This document shows, piece by piece, positions 1-10,126 of a stretch of DNA of 64,000 nt. The translations under genes were made by a program, and so were the position numbers. Below the pieces are notes generated by a model. The model was not told the DNA's origin, did not search any database, and saw nothing but the letters and a program-made list of their open reading frames with translations. The DNA is taken from the NCBI GenBank assembly GCA_949152475.1, contig OX424570.1:3770181-3834180 (forward strand), given 5' to 3'. Within the stretch, counting starts at the first letter, position 1. Each line of letters begins with the position of its first letter. This DNA comes from Terebella lapidaria. Its lineage: Eukaryota; Annelida; Polychaeta; Terebellida; Terebellidae.

Positions 1-620
1 GAAGTTCCATACAGTTTTATCGATTTTGCCTGACACTGGACTTTGAGATTGGATAAAAAACTTGGCTTTGTTCGCTCGGAATTCTTTGTACTTGGTTACT
101 GGTTCCATGACTTTCATATTTATTCATTTTACACAACAGTCCAGTTTGCCTTAAATTTACCAATATGTAAATTTCTACACTATAACAACATGTGCTTGCG
201 TTCAGGTACATATCTAACAAGTATGTCGTCCAAGCATACATATTCCTGTAATTGGTTTCCAGTCACAAAGCCTTGCTCGTTATCCACTATACACTGGCTT
301 AAAGTGATGGGCAATTATGGTTGATTGTAAATAGTCCTACTTGGTATGCATTGAATATTCCAGAGCATATCCTTCATGAATATTTCATGAGGTTACAAAC
401 CGGATCAACCTGATTCCATCATGGGAGAGCACCACATTTGTATTCAAGGGGTGATGTTTTCTGATGAATTCGGTATCAACCAAAACGTACATTCGTCAAA
501 ACAATTTTATTGATGATAATATTATTCTGTCCGGTAACACTAACAGCCACTGTTAGTGATGACATGCGGGAGTGTTAATCAACAAAAAGTTGTGTATTAT
601 CGGAATTCTTTTCTGTTCAT
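1..620. repeat. Module Y, copy 1 (relic of duplicated 3' flank)
   Basis: Bases about 120-620 align by eye with 1805-2190 and most closely with 5480-6040. Shared words include a CTTGCTCGTTATCCAC stretch, ATTATGGTTGATTGTAAATAG and ACAAACCGGATCAACCTGATT. A TTTATT at 506-511 matches the one at 5871-5876, which is a possible polyadenylation signal (AATAAA on the minus strand) of the EGF-like gene. I see no coding sequence. The first 110 bases also resemble 52540-52615, so part of this belongs to a dispersed repeat. Confidence 0.55.
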
Positions 621-889
621 GTGTTTTTGTTCATGTTAAAATACTTCTCGCCGATGCGCCTATTGTATAAGGGGTGCGTTATTCCAACGACAGAACGCTC
701 ATTTGCAAATAAAGCACTGCATGGCCTGAAATAAATAACGGCTTGGCTGTATACGTATTTTAAGTCCGTTAAACTGTTAAGGAATTCGACATCATGCCAT
801 CCCTAATAAAGAACTTGGCCGCCGTTCTTTATATTCGCAATGGCACTCTGTCTCATTCTTTAACTAGTACTGACAGCACTGCGCTTTTG

Positions 890-1350
890 TAAATATGAGA
901 CATGCTAGCTTGTTTCTACGAACACTTGCTATGGGTCGATTTATTTCAAAGGGAGGAACATGATTTCAATACAGCACTCCACGCAATGGTCGCCCGGTGT
1001 CCGATGAACGAGCAGCGGATTTGTTCCGCATGAAGAATAGATGCATAATTGGCTAGTCGTGTGGACGAGGAATCTGTCACGGGCATCTTTTTGGATATAA
1101 CTCAGGAATGGACCTGAATAGACAATGAAAATAGCAGATTTCAACTTCTGCCTTCTCTCTTCTCTGCCTTGCTTTTTCAATACTTTCTAGATCCAGTTTT
1201 CTAGATTCGAGAACATGGAATATGTTGTGTATGTATATCTACGAGTAAGAATTGCAGCTATTATAGTATAGCCAGCCATATACATATGTCTTCCGTTAAT
1301 ATGATTTCCGTTAATATGTACGAAAAAATCGTGATAGATTCTACAACAAA
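890..1350. repeat. Module X, copy at 0.9 kb
   Basis: This stretch is a diverged duplicate of 4965-5370. Shared landmarks are GATTTATTTCAAA, ATGAACGAG followed by TTATTCCGCA or TTGTTCCGCA, GTCACGGGC or GTCGCGGGC, and TTCTCTGCCTTG. Module Y follows at 1805 in this round and at 5480 in the next, so X+Y formed a tandem unit. Short minus-strand frames here are not conserved between copies and look non-coding. Bases 621-889 hold nothing I recognise. Confidence 0.5.
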
Positions 1351-1384
1351 ACATGAACTGGTCTATCACAAATTGAACTAATAT

Positions 1385-1800
1385 TTTCGGCCACGATTTT
1401 CATCTTTTTTCTGCTGTTTTGATTTACCGAGGATGATTCGAGTTTGCCTCGATGTATCTTCGCCAAATTTTCAGCACTGGTTTTCAGACATTTTCAGAAA
1501 TATCATGTGAGAAAATCCTATTATTTTTTTCAGCTGGCTTTGGGGTCCGTGAGATACGTGTTGATGAAATCAATGTGGATTTTCGGACTTGGTGTCCAGA
1601 TGTTAGTGAGTGCAGACCCTTGCATGGAGGTTCATATACCACCAGGGGATCAAAAATCCTATTGATTATGCGATCAGTCCGTCAATTGACCTTAAACTTC
1701 GAGCTCGAAAGCTTGTCTGATTCATTGGAACCTTCGGAGTCTTCCTGCAAATCTCAGAAATGGTGTGGCGTAGAGGAAAACGGGCATTATTTCTTTACTC
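1385..1800. repeat. Dispersed repeat, related to 49590-49745
   Basis: Bases about 1600-1760 share interspersed words with 49590-49745: GTTCATATACCACCAGGG against ATTCATATATCACCAGGG, then CCTATTGATT, and a CAGTCCGTC or CAATCCGTC block. A 135-residue plus-strand reading frame overlaps it, but it has no recognisable domain and the related copy keeps no frame. I read this as non-coding repeat. Confidence 0.4.
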
Positions 1801-1804
1801 CTTT

Positions 1805-2190
1805 CCCTAGTTTGCCTTCGATTTACCACAATGTACCAACCTCCTACACTATAACATGACATGCTTACGTTCAAGTACGTAAGTAATGAATATGTCTTTT
1901 CAGAGATACGGAGTTATGTAATTGGTTTCCAACTGCGAAGTCTCTCTTTATCTACAATACATTACTGCTGGGCAAATATAGTTGATTGAAGTCTTATTGG
2001 TATGCATGGTGCATTCCAAAGCAGATCATCTATGAATATTGATGATTTGTAAAGATGAGATTACAAACCGGATCAGCCTGATATTATTGTGAAAGATCAC
2101 CACATTTTTGTTTATGTTGTGAAACTTTTGACGAACTTCCGCATTTCGGTATCAACACATTCACAAAAGTGTATGAACGTCATGTATGTG
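1805..2190. repeat. Module Y, copy 2
   Basis: This is the most diverged of the three Y copies. It keeps ACTATAACA, TGTAATTGGTTTCCA, ACAAACCGGATCA, GAAAGATCACCACATTT and TTTCGGTATCAACACATT in the same order as 5480-5870. The TTTATT signal present in copies 1 and 3 is lost here. No gene is attached to it. Bases 2191-2744 hold only short frames without similarity to known proteins. Confidence 0.5.
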
Positions 2191-2744
2191 ATTTTGTTTC
2201 AAATGCGTATTTGTATCCCGTCTTCTTATACTTGCTGATTAAGAAATATAATGAATGCATTACGTGTTTGTCTTGATGTCAGATATGAATGCTATTTAAT
2301 CTACACGAAAAAGACTACCCTTTGTATGCGTCGAACTATTGGACAAAAACAAGCTGGTCTCAACATCTTCCTCAGTCGCATCATGAAGATCGACATCAAC
2401 TGTGTTCGTCGATGGCCCCGGGACAAAAAAAAGTTTCATATAAGGTTTCTTTGGTATAATCACGTTCTTAATGGTGATAAGTCGACCTACATTCGCACCA
2501 CATCATCATCAGTCGTGTTGTATTTAATTTTACTTTAAATGCAATATATATACATGTATATTATATGTGTTTAATATGTACATGATTGGTTAGAGTTTGG
2601 TTAGAAAACATAATTACGGGTATGTCTAAATAAATAGTCAAATCTCACCTATCATAATGATAAGTGAGTTCATTGTTGATATTTTACACAATATACTCTT
2701 ATCCTTACCGTGCATAAACTGCTGGACCAAGGCCAAATAAACCC

Positions 2745-2865
2745 CTTTATTGAGTCGCATTCCGAAGATCGATAATAAATGTGTTTGTTGATGACAGGTC
2801 ACACTGTCCAAGGCCAGCAAGAGAACCAACCAATTTCCTCAAGACGGGCTGTTATTTTCCTACTG
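2745..2865 (+). repeat. Dispersed element R, inverted copy
   Basis: The segment reads GAAGATCGATAATAAATGTG, then TTTGTTGATGACA, CCAAGGCCAGC and CTTCCTCAAGACGGG-like words. These match, in opposite orientation, about 33925-34125, 38127-38327, 41890-42110 and 47288-47510. Part of it also recurs near 2370-2410. It is a dispersed repeat of unknown type with no intact reading frame. Confidence 0.4.
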
Positions 2866-4964
2866 GAACACCATGTAATGGTTTGGAGAAACATATATGA
2901 ATACGAAAGCTTTTATTCAATGTCATAATGATTGTGAGTGGTTAAATATAGTTTTGAGCAAGTGGTTATGTTACTGTGGTCATGTTATTTGATATTTGAA
3001 ACTTCATTAGCATGTTTAAATACCGAAAACCGTATACATAATATATAGAACACAATTCTAAGTCTACGCTACTAGACGAGCTAAAGAGATATCCCACTAA
3101 TCAAGCTAGTAGGAGTACAACTGCACACATATCAGAGGTCACAAAATTTCAAATGTACCTATTTCACACTACAGCAAAGAACACATGTGAGATATATGAC
3201 ATCCATGTTTTGGACTTGTTTGAACAGAGTCAATGATTGAGCTTCAAAATAGTATTTTTTATTAACCTGGTTAAAAGATCCACAACATCTAGTAAGACAG
3301 GACAAACTGTCTGTAGCTCCCTAGAAACACTGCATCACAACTATCGATCTGACGGCAAGGACGACAGCTACCTCTGTTTGATAAATGATGACGGAACAGA
3401 CATTGATTTTGCCGGACGTCTCATCAAATGACCTCCTCATCGTGTTGGCCATGGACGCCATATTTCCGCTGCAATCTACGCGATGTATCCACGGAGCTCA
3501 AACAATCGATTGGCAAGATACGATCCACAAACAAGAAATGTTAAAAAAAAAAACTTGATATGTGGGTCATTTTACCATACCATACAAAATTATACAAAAT
3601 AATTTCCCCCGTGAGAAGTTATCCATTAAGCACTCCATGAATGAATATGTTATAAAAAAGACTAGCATTAAAAAGATGTATTTGCTGAAGTTTCAGGTGT
3701 GTTTCTAAGATTTATTGTTTCTGAATGTAGAAAGATCGTAGGAGTTGAATATATATAATTCATATGCATAGTCAAATTAATTATAATATAGATGTTTTGC
3801 GTGTACATACACATAACCTCAAAATCTGTCTTAAACCACATCCACAATATATTTCAATTACTGGCTGCAGTTCGTGGTAAAAGCCATTTACCTTCCACAG
3901 ACGACATCAGTTCTGTAAGATATATAATAGCAATACTGATTGGACATGATACACAGAGGGTGAAGCCCCGTGAAATGGATTCTTTATCTGTCACGGGACA
4001 GTTGTTCCCAATCAGACTGATATGTTAAATTGAATCTAGGGACATACATTGATAGAGACGGGCGGCGCTGAAGGTTAAGCTAACAAAACTGGGTTTAGGA
4101 GTTCAAGAACGTAACAAATCCTTCCATGCATTTTGTTGATATCCGTCCCAGTGTTTGAAAGTGTTATAGTTGGTATTAGAGTGATATTGAGAGAAAGGTA
4201 TGGATGTTGTCATACATTTCTCACCGAACGAAGAAAACATAAGAGTTATATCTGCACTTGAGTTATATCTGCACTTGAATGCCCAAACAGATGCCCCTTT
4301 CTCATTGATTCCGTTCTGAGTTTCTGGTGTAGATCGTTTGAGTATGTTGACATTACCGCCATCCTCGGTGCTTTGTATCCCTCGATGCAATGCGATTCCA
4401 GCTTAATCGCATATAAACTAGGTCAAGTCAGAGGTAACTTTGAATGGCGCACAAATAGAAGAAAAGCGGCTGCTATTACTGTCATATGCTTGATTTATCC
4501 ATCTGATCAAGCATAGTTGGTTTTGTAACCTACAAGTATTTTTTTCTGGGACCGCAGGCATATTTGTAGTTGACTTTGAACAAATAGTTTTTCTGCTAAT
4601 ATCACTTTAGGGCACAGCCATAATAAATATAGCTCACGGTGTTCATTGGGTTACCGTTACCAGTTCGTCAGATACTCGTATGAAGTCATGTTCAGTAATA
4701 CAAGCTCTCAGCGTCATTTGAGTTAAAGTTGCTGTTGTTCGAGATAATGCTGCTTAATACCATGAAAGGCCCATACAGGATTTTCTGCCCCTCTGTAATA
4801 CAAACTTCACCTGTTCCTGCAACTGTTTAGGTTCCACAGCACAGCCTACATACACACGACCCAATGTACCATAAGAATGTACGACACGTATGCTGGTTTG
4901 AATTATGATTTGATATTACCGCTTTTTCACAGCAGAAATAGCAGTATCAACAAGCAAGCTCGTA
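2866..4964. other. Intergenic, no recognisable gene
   Basis: Only short frames under 100 codons occur and none resembles a known protein. An 18-bp direct duplication built on AGTTATATCTGCACTTGA lies at about 4246-4281. I see no splice-consistent coding signal. Confidence 0.5.
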
Positions 4965-5370
4965 TCTACCTGCATTCGCTAGGGTAGATTTATTTCAAAT
5001 GAAGGAGCATGAATTCAATATACATGTAGCAACTCCATCATGCAAGTTATGGCCGCCATTAGTTCCATGAACGAGTAGGGAATTTATTCCGCACAACGAA
5101 GACATAAGAAGGCATAAATGGCCAGTGGTGAGGAAGAGGAAACTGTCGCGGGCGTCTTACTGTGATATTCCTATCAGAAATGGAGTGAAATATTCACTGA
5201 AGATGAGTGTGACAGCAGGTTTCCATTATTCTTCTCTGCCTTGTTTCTACAGAATTTTCTAGATGAAGTTTCATTTCGTGGAACGATATAAACATAAAAT
5301 ATGCTCTCTTCATGTATCTGCAAGTAGGAGCTTACTTCCTACAGCTTTGGATAATGATTTACATTATAGA
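4965..5370. repeat. Module X, copy at 5 kb
   Basis: Paralogous to 890-1350 (see that entry). It is followed by module Y copy 3, preserving the X-Y order of the ancestral unit. Confidence 0.5.
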
Positions 5371-5479
5371 TATTCATGTGCATGATATTTGTGACAAGTT
5401 GCGTCTACGTGAACACAGGATTTGTGATTAGTTCGACAAGGAAACCCTGAGCTAATCCAATACACATTGAACATAAATT

Positions 5480-6040
5480 TTACACCACAATCCACTTTGC
5501 CTTCAATCATGTATCGACTTTCTATACTATAACAAAACATGCTGGCGTTCAGGTAAATATGTAATAAACATCCCCTCTCAGGCATATAGATTCCTGTAAT
5601 TGGTTCCCAGTTACAAAGCCTTGCTCGTTATCCACAATACACTGGTATGATGTGATAGGCAATTATGGTTGATTGTAAATAGTCCTACTTGGTGTGCATT
5701 GTATATTCCAGAGCAGATCCTCTATGAATATTTCATGAAATTACAAACCGGATCAACCTGATTCCATTGTGAAAGAACACCACATTTGTACTGACGGAGT
5801 GATGTTTTTGATGAATTTTCACATTTCGGTATCAACACATTTTCCAAAATGTATGTAGGTCAAAAACAGTTTTATTGACTAAAATATGATTCCGAGTAAC
5901 TGCAGTGAATAAGTAAACAATACAAAGCATGTATGCTGGTTCATGTATTTCTGTCCGGTAAAAGCCTCTTTCAGTGACGACAATGTGGGAGCGTTCAATC
6001 AACACTGAAGCAGGTATTATCTGTTTTCTTTTCTGCAGTA
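5480..6040. repeat. Module Y, copy 3, overlapping the 3' UTR of the EGF-like gene
   Basis: This copy abuts the 3' end of the minus-strand EGF-like gene (stop at 6109), so it probably includes that gene's 3' untranslated region. It aligns to 120-620 over most of its length. The simplest reading is that copies 1 and 2 are 3' flanks of lost gene duplicates. Confidence 0.5.
5871..5876 (-). terminator. Possible polyadenylation signal of the EGF-like gene
   Basis: TTTATT on the plus strand is AATAAA on the minus strand, about 235 bases after the stop codon of the 6109-6972 gene. The same hexamer is kept in the paralogous module at 506-511. Confidence 0.45.
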
Positions 6041-6108
6041 ATTATCAGTAGAATTGACGCCCGATTCTCACAAGCTTCCAGAAGCTGGACACCACGGCGT
6101 TCTCGAGC

Positions 6109-6972
6109 TCAAGGCTTCCTCCTGAAACCAGCGAGACCAGTTGTAACAACCTCCGTGGTCACGTGATTCTCACGTGGCAGCATGCGATTGGCTACAGCAG
6201 CAATGGTTTGTGTCACGTGGGGCGTTCTTTGTAAAGAGTTTTGACTACCTTTGTCGTCAGCCTCCTGCTCGTACATCAGAAATACTGGTTTGCTGAAATA
6301 TAGCAGCTCAAACTTGTCCTTTTGCCAGTAAATAAGCAAGATTGCGACACAAACCAACATGGCGGCGATACACCAGGCTGCCATTGTGTGGTAGTCGGGC
6401 TGAGTCGTCAAGTTAATACAATTTGACAATCGTTCCTTGGAGTTCTGATTGACAACAACATCAGCCACCGTAACGTCCTCAATACAAATCCTGTACGTTG
6501 TGTATCCACCATTAAGACTGCCAACTAAAGCAGCTCTTTCACTTTGTTCCATGACTATATCTCTTCTATTGATGAAACTATCTGGTTTATCCAACTCGTA
6601 ATACACAAAAGAGTACCCCTTGAGTCTAGGCGGACGAGGCCACTGGAATATGACAACGCTGCCTATCACGGCGTACGTGACCTGGTCCATGTCCACGAAC
6701 TCACAGCGTTTGCCTCTGAACAAACTCTGGCAGTAGCAGAGACGTTCCTCGTTCCTGAGGTAACACTGCCCGTTCCTACAGACCCCGGGGACACAGAGGA
6801 CGGAGAGAAGGTTGTACTCCAGGCCTTGTGGTCGTGGGTTCGCGGCCGTGCTGGGCACAGGGGACGGGCTGACGTCACCCAACACGTACTGCACATACAG
6901 CAAAGTGAACGCCGTGGAAGTCTCCATTACACGGTGAAATATGCCTTTCCTCATGGTGGATGCGTCAGTCAT
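6109..6972 (-). CDS. EGF-like + fibronectin III single-pass membrane protein
   Basis: An uninterrupted 287-codon frame predicts a type I cell-surface protein. Residues about 16-32 are hydrophobic (TAFTLLYVQYVLG) and suit a signal peptide, so initiation may be at Met1, Met7 or Met16. Cysteines 60, 65, 70, 79, 81 and 90 have EGF spacing (C-x4-C-x4-C-x8-C-x-C-x8-C). Residues about 97-192 look like one fibronectin III domain and contain an N-glycosylation site (Asn187-Leu-Thr). Residues about 197-216 form a transmembrane helix, followed by QKDK and a 70-residue cytoplasmic tail. EGF-FnIII-TM is the C-terminal order of vasorin-type proteins, but no leucine-rich repeats precede it. ATTAGCAG lies directly before the first ATG, so an upstream non-coding exon is possible. 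GC content is higher than in the flanks. The ligand is unknown. Confidence 0.8.
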   Translation of the reverse strand: MTDASTMRKGIFHRVMETSTAFTLLYVQYVLGDVSPSPVPSTAANPRPQGLEYNLLSVLCVPGVCRNGQCYLRNEERLCYCQSLFRGKRCEFVDMDQVTYAVIGSVVIFQWPRPPRLKGYSFVYYELDKPDSFINRRDIVMEQSERAALVGSLNGGYTTYRICIEDVTVADVVVNQNSKERLSNCINLTTQPDYHTMAAWCIAAMLVCVAILLIYWQKDKFELLYFSKPVFLMYEQEADDKGSQNSLQRTPHVTQTIAAVANRMLPRENHVTTEVVTTGLAGFRRKP

Positions 6973-7344
6973 CTGCTAATATAAACAATACAAAAGTAAT
7001 CAAACTGTGCAGGAAATGAATACGGCTCACAATCATGCCATGGTGAAGTGTTTGGACAAAAATGGGCCTTTCGATGATTATTTGAACTAAAAAACGTCAA
7101 TAATTGATTGTTTTTCTATTATTCCTATTGGAGTGACAAACTTCGCTTTGAAAGCTGACTGTGTCTATTTGATAGCTTTCATTTTGAGATTCTGATCAAA
7201 ATTAAATTCATGAAACGTAACGCGTTCACTTTTTAACCATATCATCTGCATTAGAGTTTTAGTTTATTTCACGAAATGATTGAAAATCGCCCACTCGTCT
7301 ACATCAGCAGCGCACGTGACTGTTAAGTAACCAGACACATCCCA

Positions 7345-7842
7345 TTAGTCTGATGTGCACCTTGAAGGTATCCCCAGCGAACAGGTACAATAACTAACGA
7401 CTGCTAAGTGTTTATACGGTATGTGCGCTGTTAGGAGCCGCGAAAGTGCATTAACTGATGAATCCGCCCATATATTCACAATGTAGTCTAAACTTAGCCT
7501 AATCGAGAAGATGAGCGTCACATCCCTCGAGGTGATCAATATCATCGCCAAGTAGCAGCGATGGTCGTCCACATTCGGTGAAGTACGTTGACAAGACAGG
7601 GATATATCACATACAATGAACAATGTACCACCATTTTGTTTCCAGGCAAATATACATCCTACCATCTCTCCATGTTGTTGTTTTTCCAACAACTTGAAAA
7701 CCGGTATACAAAAAGGTCTAGCAATGTAATCACAACCCATACCTTCCGTGCTGTACCGCATGCGTATTATTTGGCGGGCAGTTCTCCTTTCATGGTCAGA
7801 ACAAGATGTATCATCCTTTAGTATTGTTACAGTCGTGTGCAT
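7345..7842 (-). CDS. Open frame of 165 codons, unrecognised
   Basis: This is a fairly long open frame for AT-rich DNA, but I recognise no domain, signal peptide or repeat. It lies between the EGF-like gene and a GC-rich coding-like relic on the same strand, and overlaps the end of the latter. It could be chance or the tail of a decayed gene. I would not count it as a gene without a transcript or homologue. Confidence 0.15.
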   Translation of the reverse strand: MHTTVTILKDDTSCSDHERRTARQIIRMRYSTEGMGCDYIARPFCIPVFKLLEKQQHGEMVGCIFAWKQNGGTLFIVCDISLSCQRTSPNVDDHRCYLAMILITSRDVTLIFSIRLSLDYIVNIWADSSVNALSRLLTAHIPYKHLAVVSYCTCSLGIPSRCTSD

Positions 7843-8335
7843 CCATCTCCTGTGCGTCCTCGTCTTCGCTTCCCGTCAGCACTCTGGGCAAACATCCTGC
7901 TTTCGCTGGTAATGTATCGCTGACAACATTTACATGCCCCCGTCTTACAGGACACGACCCATCAGACGCACCCTCGCCGGTTCTCCCCCACCGCTCAAAT
8001 GGTTCCCAGCCCGTCCGTACCGCCCGCTCCTTCCAGCTAAACACCGTCCACACTAGATAAATCCAGCGCGGTGACAGCTACACTCGGTCCAGCTCGTGAC
8101 TCGCTACGGCCGGTCTCCGTGGTGTAGCCCAGAGTGATGGCGACAGGACGTGGCTCTCCACTGGAGCTCCAGTAGTCCTTCAGCACGTAACCTCGAGTGA
8201 CATCTGCCAATGACCGTCTTGGGACACGGCGATGACGCGGTGCGTTTGCCGTAATCGCGTATCTGCGGGAAATTGACGGTCTCCGCCTGAATCGTTACAC
8301 TCCCTGCGCAAACACTCTGCGTTTCGTGCAAGGGT
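7811..8335 (-). pseudogene. GC-rich, frameshifted coding-like relic
   Basis: This stretch is GC- and CpG-rich compared with its surroundings. On the minus strand, protein-like segments pass from one frame to another: SVTIQAETVNFPQIRDYGK, then HRVIAVSQDGHWQMSLEV, then RGYVLKDYWSSSGEPRPVAI, ending at a stop near 8044. At least two frame changes are needed to link them. A further 80-codon frame (7811-8053) ends in an acidic tail. I do not recognise the family. It may be a decayed exon, a set of small exons, or a CpG island with chance frames. It is on the same strand as, and 5' of, the EGF-like gene. Confidence 0.35.
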
Positions 8336-8496
8336 CAGGTCGGCTCAGTCGAGGCTGGCTCGGATTTTGTTGTTCGGTGATTATTCAAATGAGCGAATAA
8401 TATAAATATTGCTCGTATTTCACCCGATTGTGAGACAGTGTAGCCGATTCGTACTGATTTGTACTTTGGTTTCAAGCTTCCCAATGAAACTAAGTA

Positions 8497-8540
8497 GAAT
8501 CTACTGGTAGCTTCTACTGCCTGAGGCTACCAGTAGATTC
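8497..8540. repeat. Perfect 15-bp inverted repeat (hairpin)
   Basis: GAATCTACTGGTAGC at 8497-8511 is the exact reverse complement of GCTACCAGTAGATTC at 8526-8540, with a 14-base loop. It sits in an otherwise featureless AT-rich interval (8341-9017). Confidence 0.7.
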
Positions 8541-9017
8541 ATATACTAACTATATTGCCTCAACTAAAACATGTATTTACTTGAAATAAACCGTGTTTTA
8601 TTCCTTCAGCAGTACTACTATTTCATATGCATAGTATTTGTTATTGGTAATATTACGTTTCATTCTCGATTTATTTCACTATAGATGTATATGATGATGA
8701 AATAAGATATATATGCTGACGTAAATGGTATCAACGGATATAACCCAATGGCTTTGTTTTACCGACCGATATATCAGCATCACTTGTCTGGTGTTGGACG
8801 CTTCTAACCCAAGCTAGAGAGGGTCTCTAGGGGATAGCATACGACAAGTCGCTAGTAAACATTCTCCTACTTCTGCCGATACCTACACGATTCACGGATA
8901 TTATCAAACATTAATCAAGTTTTGATTGGTGGTCATTTACGTTACTATCAGTTCTTGACGATGACCTTTCAAAATCAACATAATACATACGGGGACTTTA
9001 ACTTGTACTCCAACCGT

Positions 9018-9470
9018 AAGTGCATATTGTTCATTATTCACGGTCACACATTCCCTAAGCTCCAGTTTTCCGCAAATTCCCTAAAACTTCTGGGACCCAT
9101 ATATCGATTTGCAAATAGCGCTGATCCTCACGGGATCACTACACAGTCGCCTCTACCGAATTCGAAGTGGTCCATCAGATTTAACGATTACTCATCGTTC
9201 TTAGCATGGATTTAGGCATAAATGACGTTATCATGTAATATGCGAACTAATTGTGAATGTCTTCAGTAGTACACACATCCCGCTCTTGGTCATAACCCCC
9301 ATTCATAAGTGATAGCCGAAATCTTGGCAATATTGTTTGATAGATCTGCTCTGACAGCAAGCTGAGTTATGTCATCAAATTATTTCTGAGGAAATGGGAA
9401 CAGAACTGAGCTGTAAGTGTTTTTGGAAGTATGCTGTGGGCCGCTGAAATGTAACCAATCAACATTTATT
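9018..9470. repeat. MS4A-cluster spacer, outermost copy (lacks the MITE)
   Basis: This aligns with the spacers starting near 12420, 17075, 21790 and 26445. Shared words include TTATTCACGGTCACACAT, CCAGTTTT, AAACTTCTGGGACCCAT and CGGGATCA or CGGGTCCA. It therefore belongs to the cluster's ancestral tandem unit. Near 9291 it has an uninterrupted site where the other spacers hold a 173-bp foldback element. The antisense LINE found in the other spacers is also absent. Confidence 0.6.
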
Positions 9471-9654
9471 TGAATTGACCTTGCAATTGGTATTATGTGC
9501 GTAACAGATAGTAATACTTTTCTAATTATATGAAAAACTTAACAATTTTACTCTTGAGTGTACATATAAATACACTATGAACATATTTCGATAAGATTTT
9601 ATATGCTTCAATAATTATATTGTCATTTGTGAGTGAATTATTGTGGACATACAC

Positions 9655-10126
9655 AGTTACCACATAATTGCTTTGGTGCCGGTATATCCAAGTTGTTTTC
9701 TGTTTATATCTAATCGTACTTTCTTCCAACAAACATTCAAAGTTGTTTACCAGGAGAAGTGGCCGACGTTACTACGGCCAATCACAATATTTACAATCAT
9801 TGTCACACTTCATCGCACATGGTTGAATGATTTATTGCACTTAGCGTATTATGTTCTACTGTCCAGTTTGTGACGCCCAAACATGTTATGTCACGACTGG
9901 TTCATGCCAGACCAGGCATCAATCGATCTTATAAGCCGCTTATTGGATATTTATTGGCCACACGATCTATAAATAAGCTTGGATGGATTGGTGATGGCAG
10001 AACACACCATCTGAACATATCAGAAGTTACCATATTGGAGCACTGCAGGAAATACAGAAATTGAGCGAAAGATTGAAGTACCTCCGACATACACGGAAAC
10101 CTGTTCGTTAGCTGCGAAAAAATACA
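9655..10126 (+). promoter_or_regulatory. Upstream module of MS4A-like gene A
   Basis: About 470 bases directly before the start codon are conserved in order with the modules before B, D and E and the orphan one before C. It carries GGCCAATCACAATATTTACA (CCAAT-type) and a TATA-like TATAAATAAG at 9968-9977, about 150 bases before the ATG. The other copies have TATATATAAG at this point. A promoter role is inferred from conservation and position. Confidence 0.5.

Noticed and set aside
1452..1859. 135-codon plus-strand frame
   Set aside because: No domain, and it overlaps a dispersed repeat whose relative at 49590-49745 keeps no frame.
6544..6984. 146-codon plus-strand frame opposite the EGF-like gene
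   Set aside because: Antisense shadow of a frame with clear EGF cysteines and a transmembrane helix.
7588..7821. Plus-strand frame opposite 7345-7842
   Set aside because: No similarity and overlapped by an equally uncertain minus-strand frame.
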